From contig NZ_CP051185.1 in the NCBI RefSeq assembly GCF_012516315.1, positions 4,345,363-4,409,362 on the forward strand: DNA of 64,000 nucleotides. The letters run 5' to 3'. How positions within the stretch are numbered: position 1 is the first letter of the stretch; every line of letters starts with the position of its first letter. Shown here piece after piece: positions 18,131-27,262 of the stretch. This DNA is from Limnospira fusiformis SAG 85.79. GTDB taxonomy: Bacteria > Cyanobacteriota > Cyanobacteriia > Cyanobacteriales > Microcoleaceae. The notes below the pieces were generated by a model, which saw only the letters and a list, made by a program, of their open reading frames with translations, did no database searches and was not told where the DNA came from. The translations under genes and the position numbers were made by a program.

Positions 18131-21076
18131 ATGATTAAACCACAGCAACTCATCGAAATAGGATTGATAACAGCCACATTATCCGTGATGCTAGGGGAGT
18201 CAGTCTTGGCGACCTCATCACAGCTAAAAACCAATTCATCATCCCCTCAACCAACGCCTATAATTATCGCCCAAAATAGCAGTAATTCTGAAGCGGATAG
18301 ATTGTTAAATGAGGGATTCATACTATTTCAACAAGGAACCGCCGAATCATTACGAGAAGCCCTAGAAAAGTTGCAAGCCGCCCGCGAACTCTATCGCGCT
18401 GCTAGGGATAAGGGAAATGAAGCCGTCACCCTGCTGGGTATGGGGAGAATTAATGATTTATTAGGAGAAAAACAAACAGCCCTAGACTACTACAACCAAG
18501 CTTTACCCCTGTATCGGGCTGTGGAGGATAGAGGGGGGGAAGCTACTACTCTCAACAATATTGGCCTTGTGTACGACTCCCTGGGAGAAAAACAAACAGC
18601 CCTAGACTACTACAACCAAGCTTTACCCCTGTATCGGGCTGTGGAGGATAGAGGGGGGGAAGCTACTACTCTCAACAATATTGGCCTTGTGTACGACTCC
18701 CTGGGAGAAAAACAAACAGCCCTAGACTACCTTAACCAAGCTTTACCCCTAAGAAGGGCTGTGGAGGATAGAGGGGGGGAAGCTGGTACTCTCAACAATA
18801 TTGGCCATGTGTACTCCGACCTGGGAGAAAAACAAACAGCCCTAGACTACTACAACCAAGCTTTACCCCTATTCAGGGCTGTGGAGGATAGACGGGGGGA
18901 AGCTGCTACTCTCAACAATATTGGCGCTGTGTACTCCTCCCTGGGAGAAAAACAAACAGCCCTAGACTACTACAACCAAGCTTTACCCCTAAGAAGGGCT
19001 GTGGAGGATAGAGGGGGGGAAGCTACTACTCTCAGCAATATTGGCCTTGTGTACTCCGACCTGGGAGAAAAACAAACAGCCCTAGACTACTACAACCAAG
19101 CTTTACCCCTAAGAAGGGCTGTGGAGGATAGAGGGGGGGAAGCTACTACTCTCAACAATATTGGCGCTGTGTACTCCTCCCTGGGAGAAAAACAAACAGC
19201 CCTAGACTACTACAACCAAGCTTTACCCCTATTAAGGGCTGTGGGGGATAGAGGAATGGAAGCTACTACTCTCAACAATATTGGCCTTGTGTACGACTCC
19301 CTGGGAGAAAAACAAACAGCCCTAGACTACCTTAACCAAGCTTTACCCCTATTCAGGGCTGTGGAGGATAGAGGGGGGGAAGCCAATACCCTCACCAATA
19401 TGGCTTCTCTCCAACGTTCCCAAGGCGAACTCACCGAAGCCCTGGTTAATATGGAAAAGGCGATTAACTTAACTGAAGAACTCCGCAGCCTAGCCCCTCC
19501 CGGCGAACTCCGCCAAACCTTTTTCTCCACCGTTCAAGACCGTTACCAATTATATATTGAATTGTTAATGGAACTGCATCAACAAAACCCCCAAAAAGGA
19601 TATGATGCCCTCGCTTTTCACGCCAGCGAACGTTCTCGCGCCCGCAGCCTTTTGGAACTTCTCGCCGAGGCTGGTGCGAATATTCGTGAAGGCGTAGACC
19701 CCCAACTTTTGCAGCAGGAACAAAGCCTAATACAACAACACAATGCCATAGAACATCAACGCCATGAACTCACCCGGGGTCAATTTACCACAGCACAAAT
19801 CGATGCACTTACAACTCAATCCCAATCTCTCATTAATCAACTCAATCAACTACAAACCCAAATTAGGGTAGTCAGTCCCAACTATGCTAACCTGCAATAT
19901 CCCCAACCTCTCAACTTAGAACAAGTGCAGCAACAGGTACTTGATGATGATACCTTGCTGTTACAATATTACCTAGGAGAAGAACGCAGTTTTCTCTGGG
20001 CGGTGACTAAGGATAGTATCACCAGCTATATTCTGCCCAACTCAACCGAAATCGAAGCCGTAGCTACCCCCTATCGAGAAGCGATTAACCTTGATAATAC
20101 CACCACAGTAGCACAGGGATTAGCCCTGAGTGAAATCTTGATTGCTCCCGTAGTTAATCAACTGAATAATCAACGGTTATTGATAGTCGCAGATGGGATT
20201 TTACAATTCATTCCCTTTGTCGCTTTACCCATACCTTCTCAACCCGATACCCCCCTATTAGTCGAACATGAAATCGTCACCGCTTCCTCAGCTACTCTCA
20301 TTGCTAATCAACGAGAACAATTAGCCAATCGACCGACGGCTGCCAAAGCTGTTGCGGTGATTGCTGACCCGATTTTTGAATCCAACGACCCGCGCTTAAA
20401 TTCTCAAATATCCTCCGAAAATAACCCTCCCAGCTTAGATAATTTAGCCTTAGCTAGGGCGACCAGAAGTTTAGGTTTAGGAGATACAGCCCCCCAGTTA
20501 AACCGTTTAGAATATAGCCGATTGGAAGCCCAAAATATCGCGGAATTATTCCCGGAAAATGAAAGAATCAAAGCCTTAGATTTTGAGGCTTCCCGCTACC
20601 TAGCGACTCACCCCAATTTATCGCAATATCAAATCATCCACTTCGCGACTCATGGGTTAATTCATCCAGTCAACCCGGAATTATCAGGATTAGTGTTATC
20701 ATTATTTAATCCCCAGGGAGAATCGGATAATGGCTTTTTGCGGTTAAATGATATATTTAACCTAAATTTACCCGCCGAATTAGTGGTATTAAGCGCCTGT
20801 CAGACTGGTTTAGGTCGGGAAGTGAGGGGAGAGGGATTAGTGGGTTTAACTCGCGGTTTTATGTATGCAGGAGCGCGGCGAGTGGTGGTGAGTTTATGGA
20901 ATGTGAATGATTTGGCGACTTCCCAGTTAATGACGAGGTTTTATCAGCAGATGTTGAATGAGAATCAACCGCCCATTATAGCTTTAAGACAAGCACAATT
21001 AGAGATGTGGAATTCGGGTCAATGGCAGTCTCCCTATTATTGGGGTGCGTTTACTATTCAAGGAGATTGGCGGTAA
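18131..21076 (+). CDS. Exported TPR-CHAT protease-like protein 2
   Basis: A 981-residue paralogue of protein 1, again with eight TPR units but a different set of variable residues (for example unit 3 LRRAV...EAGTL, unit 7 GDRGMEA). Linker and CHAT domain are almost identical to copy 1; differences include RARS for RARR in the linker and FVALPIPS for FAALPIPS in CHAT. The dyad (IIHFATHG, LSACQTG) is kept. The first units match those of TPR-only gene 2 closely, which suggests exchange or shared descent between them. Confidence 0.9.
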   Translation: MIKPQQLIEIGLITATLSVMLGESVLATSSQLKTNSSSPQPTPIIIAQNSSNSEADRLLNEGFILFQQGTAESLREALEKLQAARELYRAARDKGNEAVTLLGMGRINDLLGEKQTALDYYNQALPLYRAVEDRGGEATTLNNIGLVYDSLGEKQTALDYYNQALPLYRAVEDRGGEATTLNNIGLVYDSLGEKQTALDYLNQALPLRRAVEDRGGEAGTLNNIGHVYSDLGEKQTALDYYNQALPLFRAVEDRRGEAATLNNIGAVYSSLGEKQTALDYYNQALPLRRAVEDRGGEATTLSNIGLVYSDLGEKQTALDYYNQALPLRRAVEDRGGEATTLNNIGAVYSSLGEKQTALDYYNQALPLLRAVGDRGMEATTLNNIGLVYDSLGEKQTALDYLNQALPLFRAVEDRGGEANTLTNMASLQRSQGELTEALVNMEKAINLTEELRSLAPPGELRQTFFSTVQDRYQLYIELLMELHQQNPQKGYDALAFHASERSRARSLLELLAEAGANIREGVDPQLLQQEQSLIQQHNAIEHQRHELTRGQFTTAQIDALTTQSQSLINQLNQLQTQIRVVSPNYANLQYPQPLNLEQVQQQVLDDDTLLLQYYLGEERSFLWAVTKDSITSYILPNSTEIEAVATPYREAINLDNTTTVAQGLALSEILIAPVVNQLNNQRLLIVADGILQFIPFVALPIPSQPDTPLLVEHEIVTASSATLIANQREQLANRPTAAKAVAVIADPIFESNDPRLNSQISSENNPPSLDNLALARATRSLGLGDTAPQLNRLEYSRLEAQNIAELFPENERIKALDFEASRYLATHPNLSQYQIIHFATHGLIHPVNPELSGLVLSLFNPQGESDNGFLRLNDIFNLNLPAELVVLSACQTGLGREVRGEGLVGLTRGFMYAGARRVVVSLWNVNDLATSQLMTRFYQQMLNENQPPIIALRQAQLEMWNSGQWQSPYYWGAFTIQGDWR

Positions 21077-21230
21077 TTAATACAGCCACCCAGCTTTATT
21101 CGGAGGTTGGGTTGAGGAAAGAAACCCCACATTATGGCTCAATTTGCGGGGATTGACTGACTCAAATCAACCCAGATTTTTTAGCTTTTGCTTACCCATA
21201 AATTGTCTGCAAAAATCAAGAAATAAACCC

Positions 21231-24200
21231 ATGATTAAACCACAGCAACTCATCGAAATAGGATTGATAACAGCGACATTATCCGTGATGCTAGGGGAGT
21301 CAGTCCTGGCGACCTCATCACAGCTAAAAACCAATTCATCATCCCCTCAACCAACGCCTATAATTATCGCCCAAAATAGCAGTAATTCTGAAGCGGATAG
21401 ATTGTTAAATGAGGGATTCATACTATTTCAACAAGGAACCGCCGAATCATTACGAGAAGCCCTAGAAAAGTTGCAAGCCGCCCGCGAACTCTATCGCGCT
21501 GCTGGGGATAAGGGAAATGAAGCCTTCACCCTGGTAGGTATGGGGAGAATTAATGATTTATTAGGAGAAAAACAAACAGCCCTAGACTACTACAACCAAG
21601 CTTTACCCCTGTATCGGGCTGTGGAGGATAGACGGGGGGAAGCTACTACTCTCAACAATATTGGCGGTGTGTACGACTCCCTGGGAGAAAAACAAACAGC
21701 CCTAGACTACTACAACCAAGCTTTACCCCTATTAAGGGCTGTGGAGGATAGAGGGGGGGAAGCTGCTACTCTCAACAATATTGGCCTTGTGTATGACTCC
21801 CTGGGAGAAAAACAAACAGCCCTAGACTACTACAACCAAGCTTTACCCCTATCAAGGGCTGTGGAGGATAGAGGGGGGGAAGCTGCTACTCTCAACAATA
21901 TTGGCCTTGTGTACGACTCCCTGGGAGAAAAACAAACAGCCCTAGACTACCTTAACCAAGCTTTACCCCTAGTAAGGGCTGTGGAGGATAGATGGGGGGA
22001 AGCGAGAACTCTCACCAATATTGGCGGTGTGTACGACTCCCTGGGAGAAAAACAAACAGCCCTAGACTACTACAACCAAGCTTTACCCCTATTAAGGGCT
22101 GTGGAGGATAGAGGGGGGGAAGCTACTACTCTCAACAATATTGGCGCTGTGTACTCCTCCCTGGGAGAAAAACAAACAGCCCTAGACTACTACAACCAAG
22201 CTTTACCCCTAAGAAGGGCTGTGGAGGATAGAGGGGGGGAAGCTACTACTCTCAACAATATTGGCGCTGTGTACGACTCCCTGGGAGAAAAACAAACAGC
22301 CCTAGACTACTACAACCAAGCTTTACCCCTATTAAGGGCTGTGGGAGATAGACGGGTGGAAGCTACTACTCTCAACAATATTGGCGCTGTGTACGACTCC
22401 CTGGGAGAAAAACAAACAGCCCTAGACTACTACAACCAAGCTTTACCCCTATCAAGGGCTGTGGGGGATAGAGGAATGGAAGCTACTACTCTCACCAATA
22501 TTGGCCGTGTGTACGACTCCCTGGGAGAAAAACAAACAGCCCTAGACTACTACAACCAAGCTTTACCCCTATCAAGGGCTGTGGGGGATAGAGGAATGGA
22601 AGCTACTACTCTCACCAATATTGGCCGTGTGTACGACTCCCTGGGAGAAAAACAAACAGCCCTAGACTACCTTAACCAAGCTTTACCCCTATCAAGGGCT
22701 GTGGGGGATAGACGGGGGGAAGCCTATACCCTCACCGGTATGGCTTTTCTCCAACGTTCCCAAGGCGAACTCACCGAAGCCCTGGTTAATATGGAAAAGG
22801 CGATTAACTTAACTGAAGAACTCCGCAGCCTAGCCCCTCCCGGCGAACTCCGCCAAACCTTTTTCTCCACCGTTCAAGACCGTTACCAATTATATATTGA
22901 ATTGTTAATGGAACTGCATCAACAAAACCCCCAAAAAGGATATGATGCCCTCGCTTTTCACGCCAGCGAACGTTCTCGCGCCCGCAGCCTTTTGGAACTT
23001 CTCGCCGAGGCTGGTGCGAATATTCGTGAAGGCGTAGACCCCCAACTTTTGCAGCAGGAACAAAGCCTAATACAACAACACAATGCCATAGAACATCAAC
23101 GCCATGAACTCACCCGGGGTCAATTTACCCAAGCACAAATCGATGCACTTACAACTCAATCCCAATCTCTCATTAATCAACTCAATCAACTACAAACCCA
23201 AATTAGGGTAGTCAGTCCCAACTATGCTAACCTGCAATATCCCCAACCTCTCAACTTAGAACAAGTGCAGCAACAGGTACTTGATGATGATACCTTGCTG
23301 TTACAATATTACCTAGGAGAAGAACGCAGTTTTCTCTGGGCGGTGACTAAGGATAGTATCACCAGCTATATCCTGCCCAACTCAACCGAAATCGAAGCCG
23401 TAGCCGCCCCCTATCGAGAAGCGATTAACCTTGATAATACCACCACCGTAGCACAGGGATTAGCCCTGAGTGAAATCTTGATTGCTCCCGTAGTTAATCA
23501 ACTGAATAATCAACGGTTATTGATAGTCGCAGATGGGATTTTACAATTCATTCCCTTTGCCGCTTTACCCATACCTTCTCAACCCGATACCCCCCTATTA
23601 GTCGAACATGAAATCGTCACCGCTTCCTCAGCTACTCTCATTGCTAATCAACGAGAACAATTAGCCAATCGACCGACGGCTGCCAAAGCTGTTGCGGTGA
23701 TTGCTGACCCGATTTTTGAATCCAACGACCCGCGCTTAAATTCTCAAATATCCTCCGAAAATAACCCTCCCAGCTTAGATAATTTAGCCTTAGCTAGGGC
23801 GACCAGAAGTTTAGGTTTAGGAGATACAGCCCCCCAGTTAAACCGTTTAGAATATAGCCGATTGGAAGCCCAAAATATCGCGGAATTATTCCCGGAAAAT
23901 GAAAGAATCAAAGCCTTAGATTTTGAGGCTTCCCGCTACCTAGCGACTCACCCCAATTTATCGCAATATCAAATCATCCACTTCGCCACTCATGGGTTAA
24001 TTCATCCAGTCAACCCGGAATTATCAGGATTAGTGTTATCATTATTTAATCCCCAGGGAGAATCGGATAATGGCTTTTTGCGGTTAAATGATATATTTAA
24101 CCTAAATTTACCCGCCGAATTAGTGGTATTAAGCGCCTGTCAGACTGGTTTAGGTCGGGAAGTGAGGGGAGAGGGATTAGTGGGTTTAACTCGCGGTTTT

Positions 24201-24416
24201 ATGTATGCAGGAGCGCGGCGAGTGGTGGTGAGTTTATGGAATGTGAATGATTTGGCGACTTCCCAGTTAATGACGAGGTTTTATCAGCAGATGTTGAATG
24301 AGAATCAACCGCCCATTATAGCTTTAAGACAAGCACAATTAGAGATGTGGAATTCGGGTCAATGGCAGTCTCCCTATTATTGGGGTGCGTTTACTATTCA
24401 AGGAGATTGGCGGTAA
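21231..24416 (+). CDS. Exported TPR-CHAT protease-like protein 3 (ten TPR units)
   Basis: A 1061-residue paralogue, 80 residues longer because it has ten TPR units instead of eight. Units 8 and 9 are identical at protein level (LSRAVGDRGMEATTL...IGRVYDSL), a sign of recent unit duplication. Dyad His921 and Cys970 by the same motifs. The leader differs from the other copies by one base (GAGGAAAGAAAC). It is the last gene of the run; after the stop come two palindromic repeats and the convergent ATPase gene. Confidence 0.9.
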   Translation: MIKPQQLIEIGLITATLSVMLGESVLATSSQLKTNSSSPQPTPIIIAQNSSNSEADRLLNEGFILFQQGTAESLREALEKLQAARELYRAAGDKGNEAFTLVGMGRINDLLGEKQTALDYYNQALPLYRAVEDRRGEATTLNNIGGVYDSLGEKQTALDYYNQALPLLRAVEDRGGEAATLNNIGLVYDSLGEKQTALDYYNQALPLSRAVEDRGGEAATLNNIGLVYDSLGEKQTALDYLNQALPLVRAVEDRWGEARTLTNIGGVYDSLGEKQTALDYYNQALPLLRAVEDRGGEATTLNNIGAVYSSLGEKQTALDYYNQALPLRRAVEDRGGEATTLNNIGAVYDSLGEKQTALDYYNQALPLLRAVGDRRVEATTLNNIGAVYDSLGEKQTALDYYNQALPLSRAVGDRGMEATTLTNIGRVYDSLGEKQTALDYYNQALPLSRAVGDRGMEATTLTNIGRVYDSLGEKQTALDYLNQALPLSRAVGDRRGEAYTLTGMAFLQRSQGELTEALVNMEKAINLTEELRSLAPPGELRQTFFSTVQDRYQLYIELLMELHQQNPQKGYDALAFHASERSRARSLLELLAEAGANIREGVDPQLLQQEQSLIQQHNAIEHQRHELTRGQFTQAQIDALTTQSQSLINQLNQLQTQIRVVSPNYANLQYPQPLNLEQVQQQVLDDDTLLLQYYLGEERSFLWAVTKDSITSYILPNSTEIEAVAAPYREAINLDNTTTVAQGLALSEILIAPVVNQLNNQRLLIVADGILQFIPFAALPIPSQPDTPLLVEHEIVTASSATLIANQREQLANRPTAAKAVAVIADPIFESNDPRLNSQISSENNPPSLDNLALARATRSLGLGDTAPQLNRLEYSRLEAQNIAELFPENERIKALDFEASRYLATHPNLSQYQIIHFATHGLIHPVNPELSGLVLSLFNPQGESDNGFLRLNDIFNLNLPAELVVLSACQTGLGREVRGEGLVGLTRGFMYAGARRVVVSLWNVNDLATSQLMTRFYQQMLNENQPPIIALRQAQLEMWNSGQWQSPYYWGAFTIQGDWR

Positions 24417-24425
24417 ATTCAGGAA

Positions 24426-24473
24426 AGAAACCGGGTTTCTCGGTCTCTAACTCAGGAAAGAAACCCGGTTTCT
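24426..24473. repeat. Pair of AGAAACCCGGTTTCT-type palindromes
   Basis: Two 15-bp near-perfect palindromes (24426-24440 and 24459-24473) sit between the convergent TPR-CHAT 3 and ATPase genes. The same pair occurs at 34563-34609. They can form hairpins and might end transcription from both sides, but the same motif is dispersed and no U-tract follows. Confidence 0.7.
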
Positions 24474-24486
24474 GAGGGGGCGGTAA

Positions 24487-25839
24487 TTAATCTTTGTCAA
24501 AATCCTTAGCGCCTTCTAAGACGGGATTAAGGTCAAACCAACTACCATCATGATCGCAATATTCAAAGACAAATAGACTGCGGAGGAGAGTTTGATATTC
24601 TTCCTCTCCTCGGACGGTTTTCTGCTGCGAAACTTGGCGGAGAAGTTCCCACTCGTCGGGGGTGATGGCTTTTCCTAATTCGTTGCGTCTCTCGCTAATT
24701 ACCCGTTCAATCATGGTGCGACTGAAGGGTGGATCGTCTTTTTGTAGACAATTAAATAGTAAAATTAGCAGGTTTCGCACATGACCACCACTCATCTGAC
24801 AGAGATAATCGAGGGTGCTGGTAGAGTCAAATAATTTAGGGATTTCACGGAGGCGATCGGTTTGGTTTAATTCTGGAAATGCTCGTGCTAATACCATTTG
24901 TCTGAGCAGATTAATTCCGGGTTCGCAGTCGCTACCGTCTCGTTCTTTGACTCTGACCATTGGTAGCAGTTTGGCGGGGGAACCAAAGCGGTTGCTAACG
25001 GCTTCTTTATCGTTGGAAAAGGTGAGAATTAGGGGAATTGTATAGATGACATGACACAGAAGTTTATTGAGTTGTTCACCCCTATCTACAAATAAATATT
25101 CTGGTTGGGTACGGATGCCGAATTTGGCTTTATTATCGATGCGATCTAGGTTGTCAATAATCACGACTAATCCGGCTTGTCCCCGTTGCTGTAGTTGTTG
25201 TTGAGCGGGGGTGATTAATTCCTGGTTAATGACTTCAATAATGTTATTAACTCGGGGTTCTAGGTGTTGTCTTAATAGCGATCGCACATCCCTTGAGTCT
25301 TTGGCTTTGGCGGTAATTTCACCAATCCCAAAAGCCAGAGAAAAACCCTCGGAGTCTTGGCTAACACCAATATCACCGACGACGGGAATATTGCTCCGAA
25401 AACTGGTAATTTCTGTATTCAGAAGGTTGGCGGCGCTTTTCAGAATGCCTTGAAAGCGTTTGGGTTGCAGACAGACACCACTATTTTCTAAACTTTGGGA
25501 AACTTGGCGAGCGATCGCCAGTAAGATGTCACTAATATCGACATCTGCCATATCTAAGTCCTGGGAAGACTCGAAGTAAACTACATGGAATTTATCCGCT
25601 TCTAACTCAGTTTTTAATCGTGATAATTCGGTGGATTTTCCACAGCCTATATGTCCGGTAAATAATTGACAGGTAGGTTGATGGTCAGAAAAGGTGATCG
25701 TCCGTTTCAGTTCCCGAATTACATTAGAACCCCGAACTGTTGAAAAATCAATATAGTATTGTCGATCTTCAGGTTTCGATATATTCAGAGTGTATCGCGG
25801 GTTACAGGCTCGAAAGAATCGTCCAAGGTTTAGGGACAT
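24487..25839 (-). CDS. P-loop ATPase of AAA/STAND type, unknown role
   Basis: A 450-residue soluble ATPase. Walker A is GHIGCGKSTEL near residue 61; Walker B is VVIIDNLDRI near 225. A sensor-like region follows (LILTFSND), and a helical C-terminal part (MSGGHVRNLLILLFNCL) resembles the lid/winged-helix part of Orc/STAND-like NTPases. No effector domain is fused. It converges on the TPR-CHAT genes and may or may not act with them. An insertion-sequence gene follows on its upstream side, so the neighbourhood has been rearranged. Confidence 0.75.
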   Translation of the reverse strand: MSLNLGRFFRACNPRYTLNISKPEDRQYYIDFSTVRGSNVIRELKRTITFSDHQPTCQLFTGHIGCGKSTELSRLKTELEADKFHVVYFESSQDLDMADVDISDILLAIARQVSQSLENSGVCLQPKRFQGILKSAANLLNTEITSFRSNIPVVGDIGVSQDSEGFSLAFGIGEITAKAKDSRDVRSLLRQHLEPRVNNIIEVINQELITPAQQQLQQRGQAGLVVIIDNLDRIDNKAKFGIRTQPEYLFVDRGEQLNKLLCHVIYTIPLILTFSNDKEAVSNRFGSPAKLLPMVRVKERDGSDCEPGINLLRQMVLARAFPELNQTDRLREIPKLFDSTSTLDYLCQMSGGHVRNLLILLFNCLQKDDPPFSRTMIERVISERRNELGKAITPDEWELLRQVSQQKTVRGEEEYQTLLRSLFVFEYCDHDGSWFDLNPVLEGAKDFDKD

Positions 25840-25854
25840 TTAATTTATGCTCTA

Positions 25855-27150
25855 TAAAACTTAAACAAAACCGGACATAGCCGGATATTGATGTTTATTT
25901 CTGGCTTCGTCCGGGACTGTCGGCAGCACCCCGTCCACAAGTGTAATCGTCTGAACCAGGCGATTTTTCTAAATTTATACTGGCGTTCAAATCTCTATCA
26001 ATCTTCAAGCCACAGTTTGGACATTCAAAAGTCCGACGGACTAGGGGCATTTTTTGACGATGGCCACAGTTAGAACACAGTTGACTGGATGGATAAAATC
26101 TATCGGCAATAATCAACTTTGAACCATAACGTTCTGCCTTGTAACCTAGTTGACGACGGAACTCATAAAATGAAGCATCAGCGATAGAACCAGCCAAACC
26201 ATGATTTTTCAGCATACCTGACACATTCAAATCCTCAATGACGACTTGGCTGTGGTTTTTAGCCAAAAAAGTAGTGATTTTATGAATCGTGTCACGGCGA
26301 ATATTAGCTACTCTTTGATGTAGCTTTTGAACTTTTAAGAGACATTTAGCCCGATTTTTTGAGCCTTTGACTTTGCGACTTAAATGGCGTTGTAATCTGG
26401 CTAGTTTTTTGGTCGCTGCTTTATAAGCCTTGGGATTAGAGAATTTTGTCCCATCGGAGCAAGTCGCCAAATTGTTAATTCCTAGGTCTACCCCGATTCT
26501 CTCTCGGAATTTCGGTGTGATTTCTGGTGTGGTTTCTACAAAAAAGCTCATATACCAGTCACCTGCTTGGCGCGTTATAGTGACTTTCTTAACCCAACTT
26601 TCGGGTAGAGCCTCAAATGTAGAAACCCAGCCCACAAAAGGCAGCTTATGGCGAGTTCCTGACAGATTGAATGGCTTTCCGGAATTGTCAAGGGTAAAGC
26701 TATCATGGTGGCCTTTCTTCTTAAATTTAGGATAACTGCTTATTCCCTTGAAGAAGCGCTTAAAGGCATCCCCTAGATTAATGAAGGCATATTGATAAAC
26801 TTTAGAAGACAATTCAGACATCCAAGGATATTGAGGTTTCACATAATTCGTAAAAACCTTTTTAATGGAGTTGATATTAGGCTTGAGTCCCTCTTCATAA
26901 GCTGACCTCCATAAGTGTAATCCCCAATTAAACACGAACCGAGCATACCCCGCGTGTTTGGCCATCAAGGTGGCTTGACGGTCATTGAGTTTTAGTTTGG
27001 TTCGGAAAGCTTTGTAAGGCATGATTGGATTTTACCATGAAGAATCCGACTTGATGAGTATGTCGTCAAGGAAATTTGGCATGGTCTGGGGTTTGACCGT
27101 ATACTCATTATTGAGTTGCGAATCTTTTTGGGTATTGTACCTTATTGTCA
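25855..27150 (-). mobile_element. Solo tnpB element (IS200/IS605 superfamily), borders approximate
   Basis: The tnpB gene plus flanks. The 5' flank (27023-27150) holds an inverted pair ATGAGTAT...ATACTCAT (near 27054 and 27102). It ends in a stretch (about 27130-27190: ATTGTACC, GTCATAAGATGTCAA, GGATTAAATTCTGGCTC) that resembles 35402-35456 beside the tnpB relic. The 3' flank carries CCGGACATAGCCGG. Exact ends are not determined. Confidence 0.55.
25895..27022 (-). CDS. tnpB: RNA-guided nuclease TnpB (IS200/IS605 type), apparently intact
   Basis: A 375-residue TnpB. N-terminal helix-turn-helix (KLKLNDRQATLMAKHAGYARFVFNWGL begins it), OrfB body, and the RuvC-like triad Asp179 (GVDLGINNLA), Glu263 (VIEDLNVSGM) and Asp in DRDLNAS (about 344). 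The zinc ribbon is CSNCG...CPNCG (Cys316, 319, 334, 337). TnpB proteins cut DNA guided by an RNA from the element's 3' end. No tnpA lies nearby, so the element is solo or mobilised in trans. The guide RNA would be expected at the 3' end of this gene, near 25850-26000 minus; I cannot delimit it. Confidence 0.9.
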   Translation of the reverse strand: MPYKAFRTKLKLNDRQATLMAKHAGYARFVFNWGLHLWRSAYEEGLKPNINSIKKVFTNYVKPQYPWMSELSSKVYQYAFINLGDAFKRFFKGISSYPKFKKKGHHDSFTLDNSGKPFNLSGTRHKLPFVGWVSTFEALPESWVKKVTITRQAGDWYMSFFVETTPEITPKFRERIGVDLGINNLATCSDGTKFSNPKAYKAATKKLARLQRHLSRKVKGSKNRAKCLLKVQKLHQRVANIRRDTIHKITTFLAKNHSQVVIEDLNVSGMLKNHGLAGSIADASFYEFRRQLGYKAERYGSKLIIADRFYPSSQLCSNCGHRQKMPLVRRTFECPNCGLKIDRDLNASINLEKSPGSDDYTCGRGAADSPGRSQK

Positions 27151-27262
27151 TAAGATGTCAAGCAAATCTTGGATTAAATTCTGGCTCCCCAGAATTTTAG
27201 GTCTACCTACTATTATCTGCGATCGCAGCAGTTACATATCAGCATCTGCGATTAATTTCCAA

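Larger units (their letters stand above)
12346..21086. repeat. Tandem segmental duplication, 4.37-kb unit (short TPR gene plus TPR-CHAT gene) x2
   Basis: The ATG of the short gene recurs at 12490 and 16860 (4370 bp apart), and that of the full-length gene at 13760 and 18131 (4371 bp apart). A leader containing CAGCTTTATTCGGAGGTTGG precedes each gene, including the fifth at 21231. The order is therefore short-long, short-long, long. The two short genes share the same deletion junction and the same CCGG variant in their relic 3' ends, so they descend from one event. Confidence 0.9.

Noticed and set aside
12490-24416. Could the regular 120-bp repeats be a CRISPR array or the TPR-CHAT part of a type III-E CRISPR system?
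   Set aside because: The repeats are coding, contiguous without spacers and translate into TPR units. No cas gene is in the window, and CHAT here carries a signal peptide.
12490-24416. A diversity-generating retroelement as source of the variable TPR codons
   Set aside because: No reverse transcriptase or template repeat is nearby, and the changes are not limited to adenine positions.
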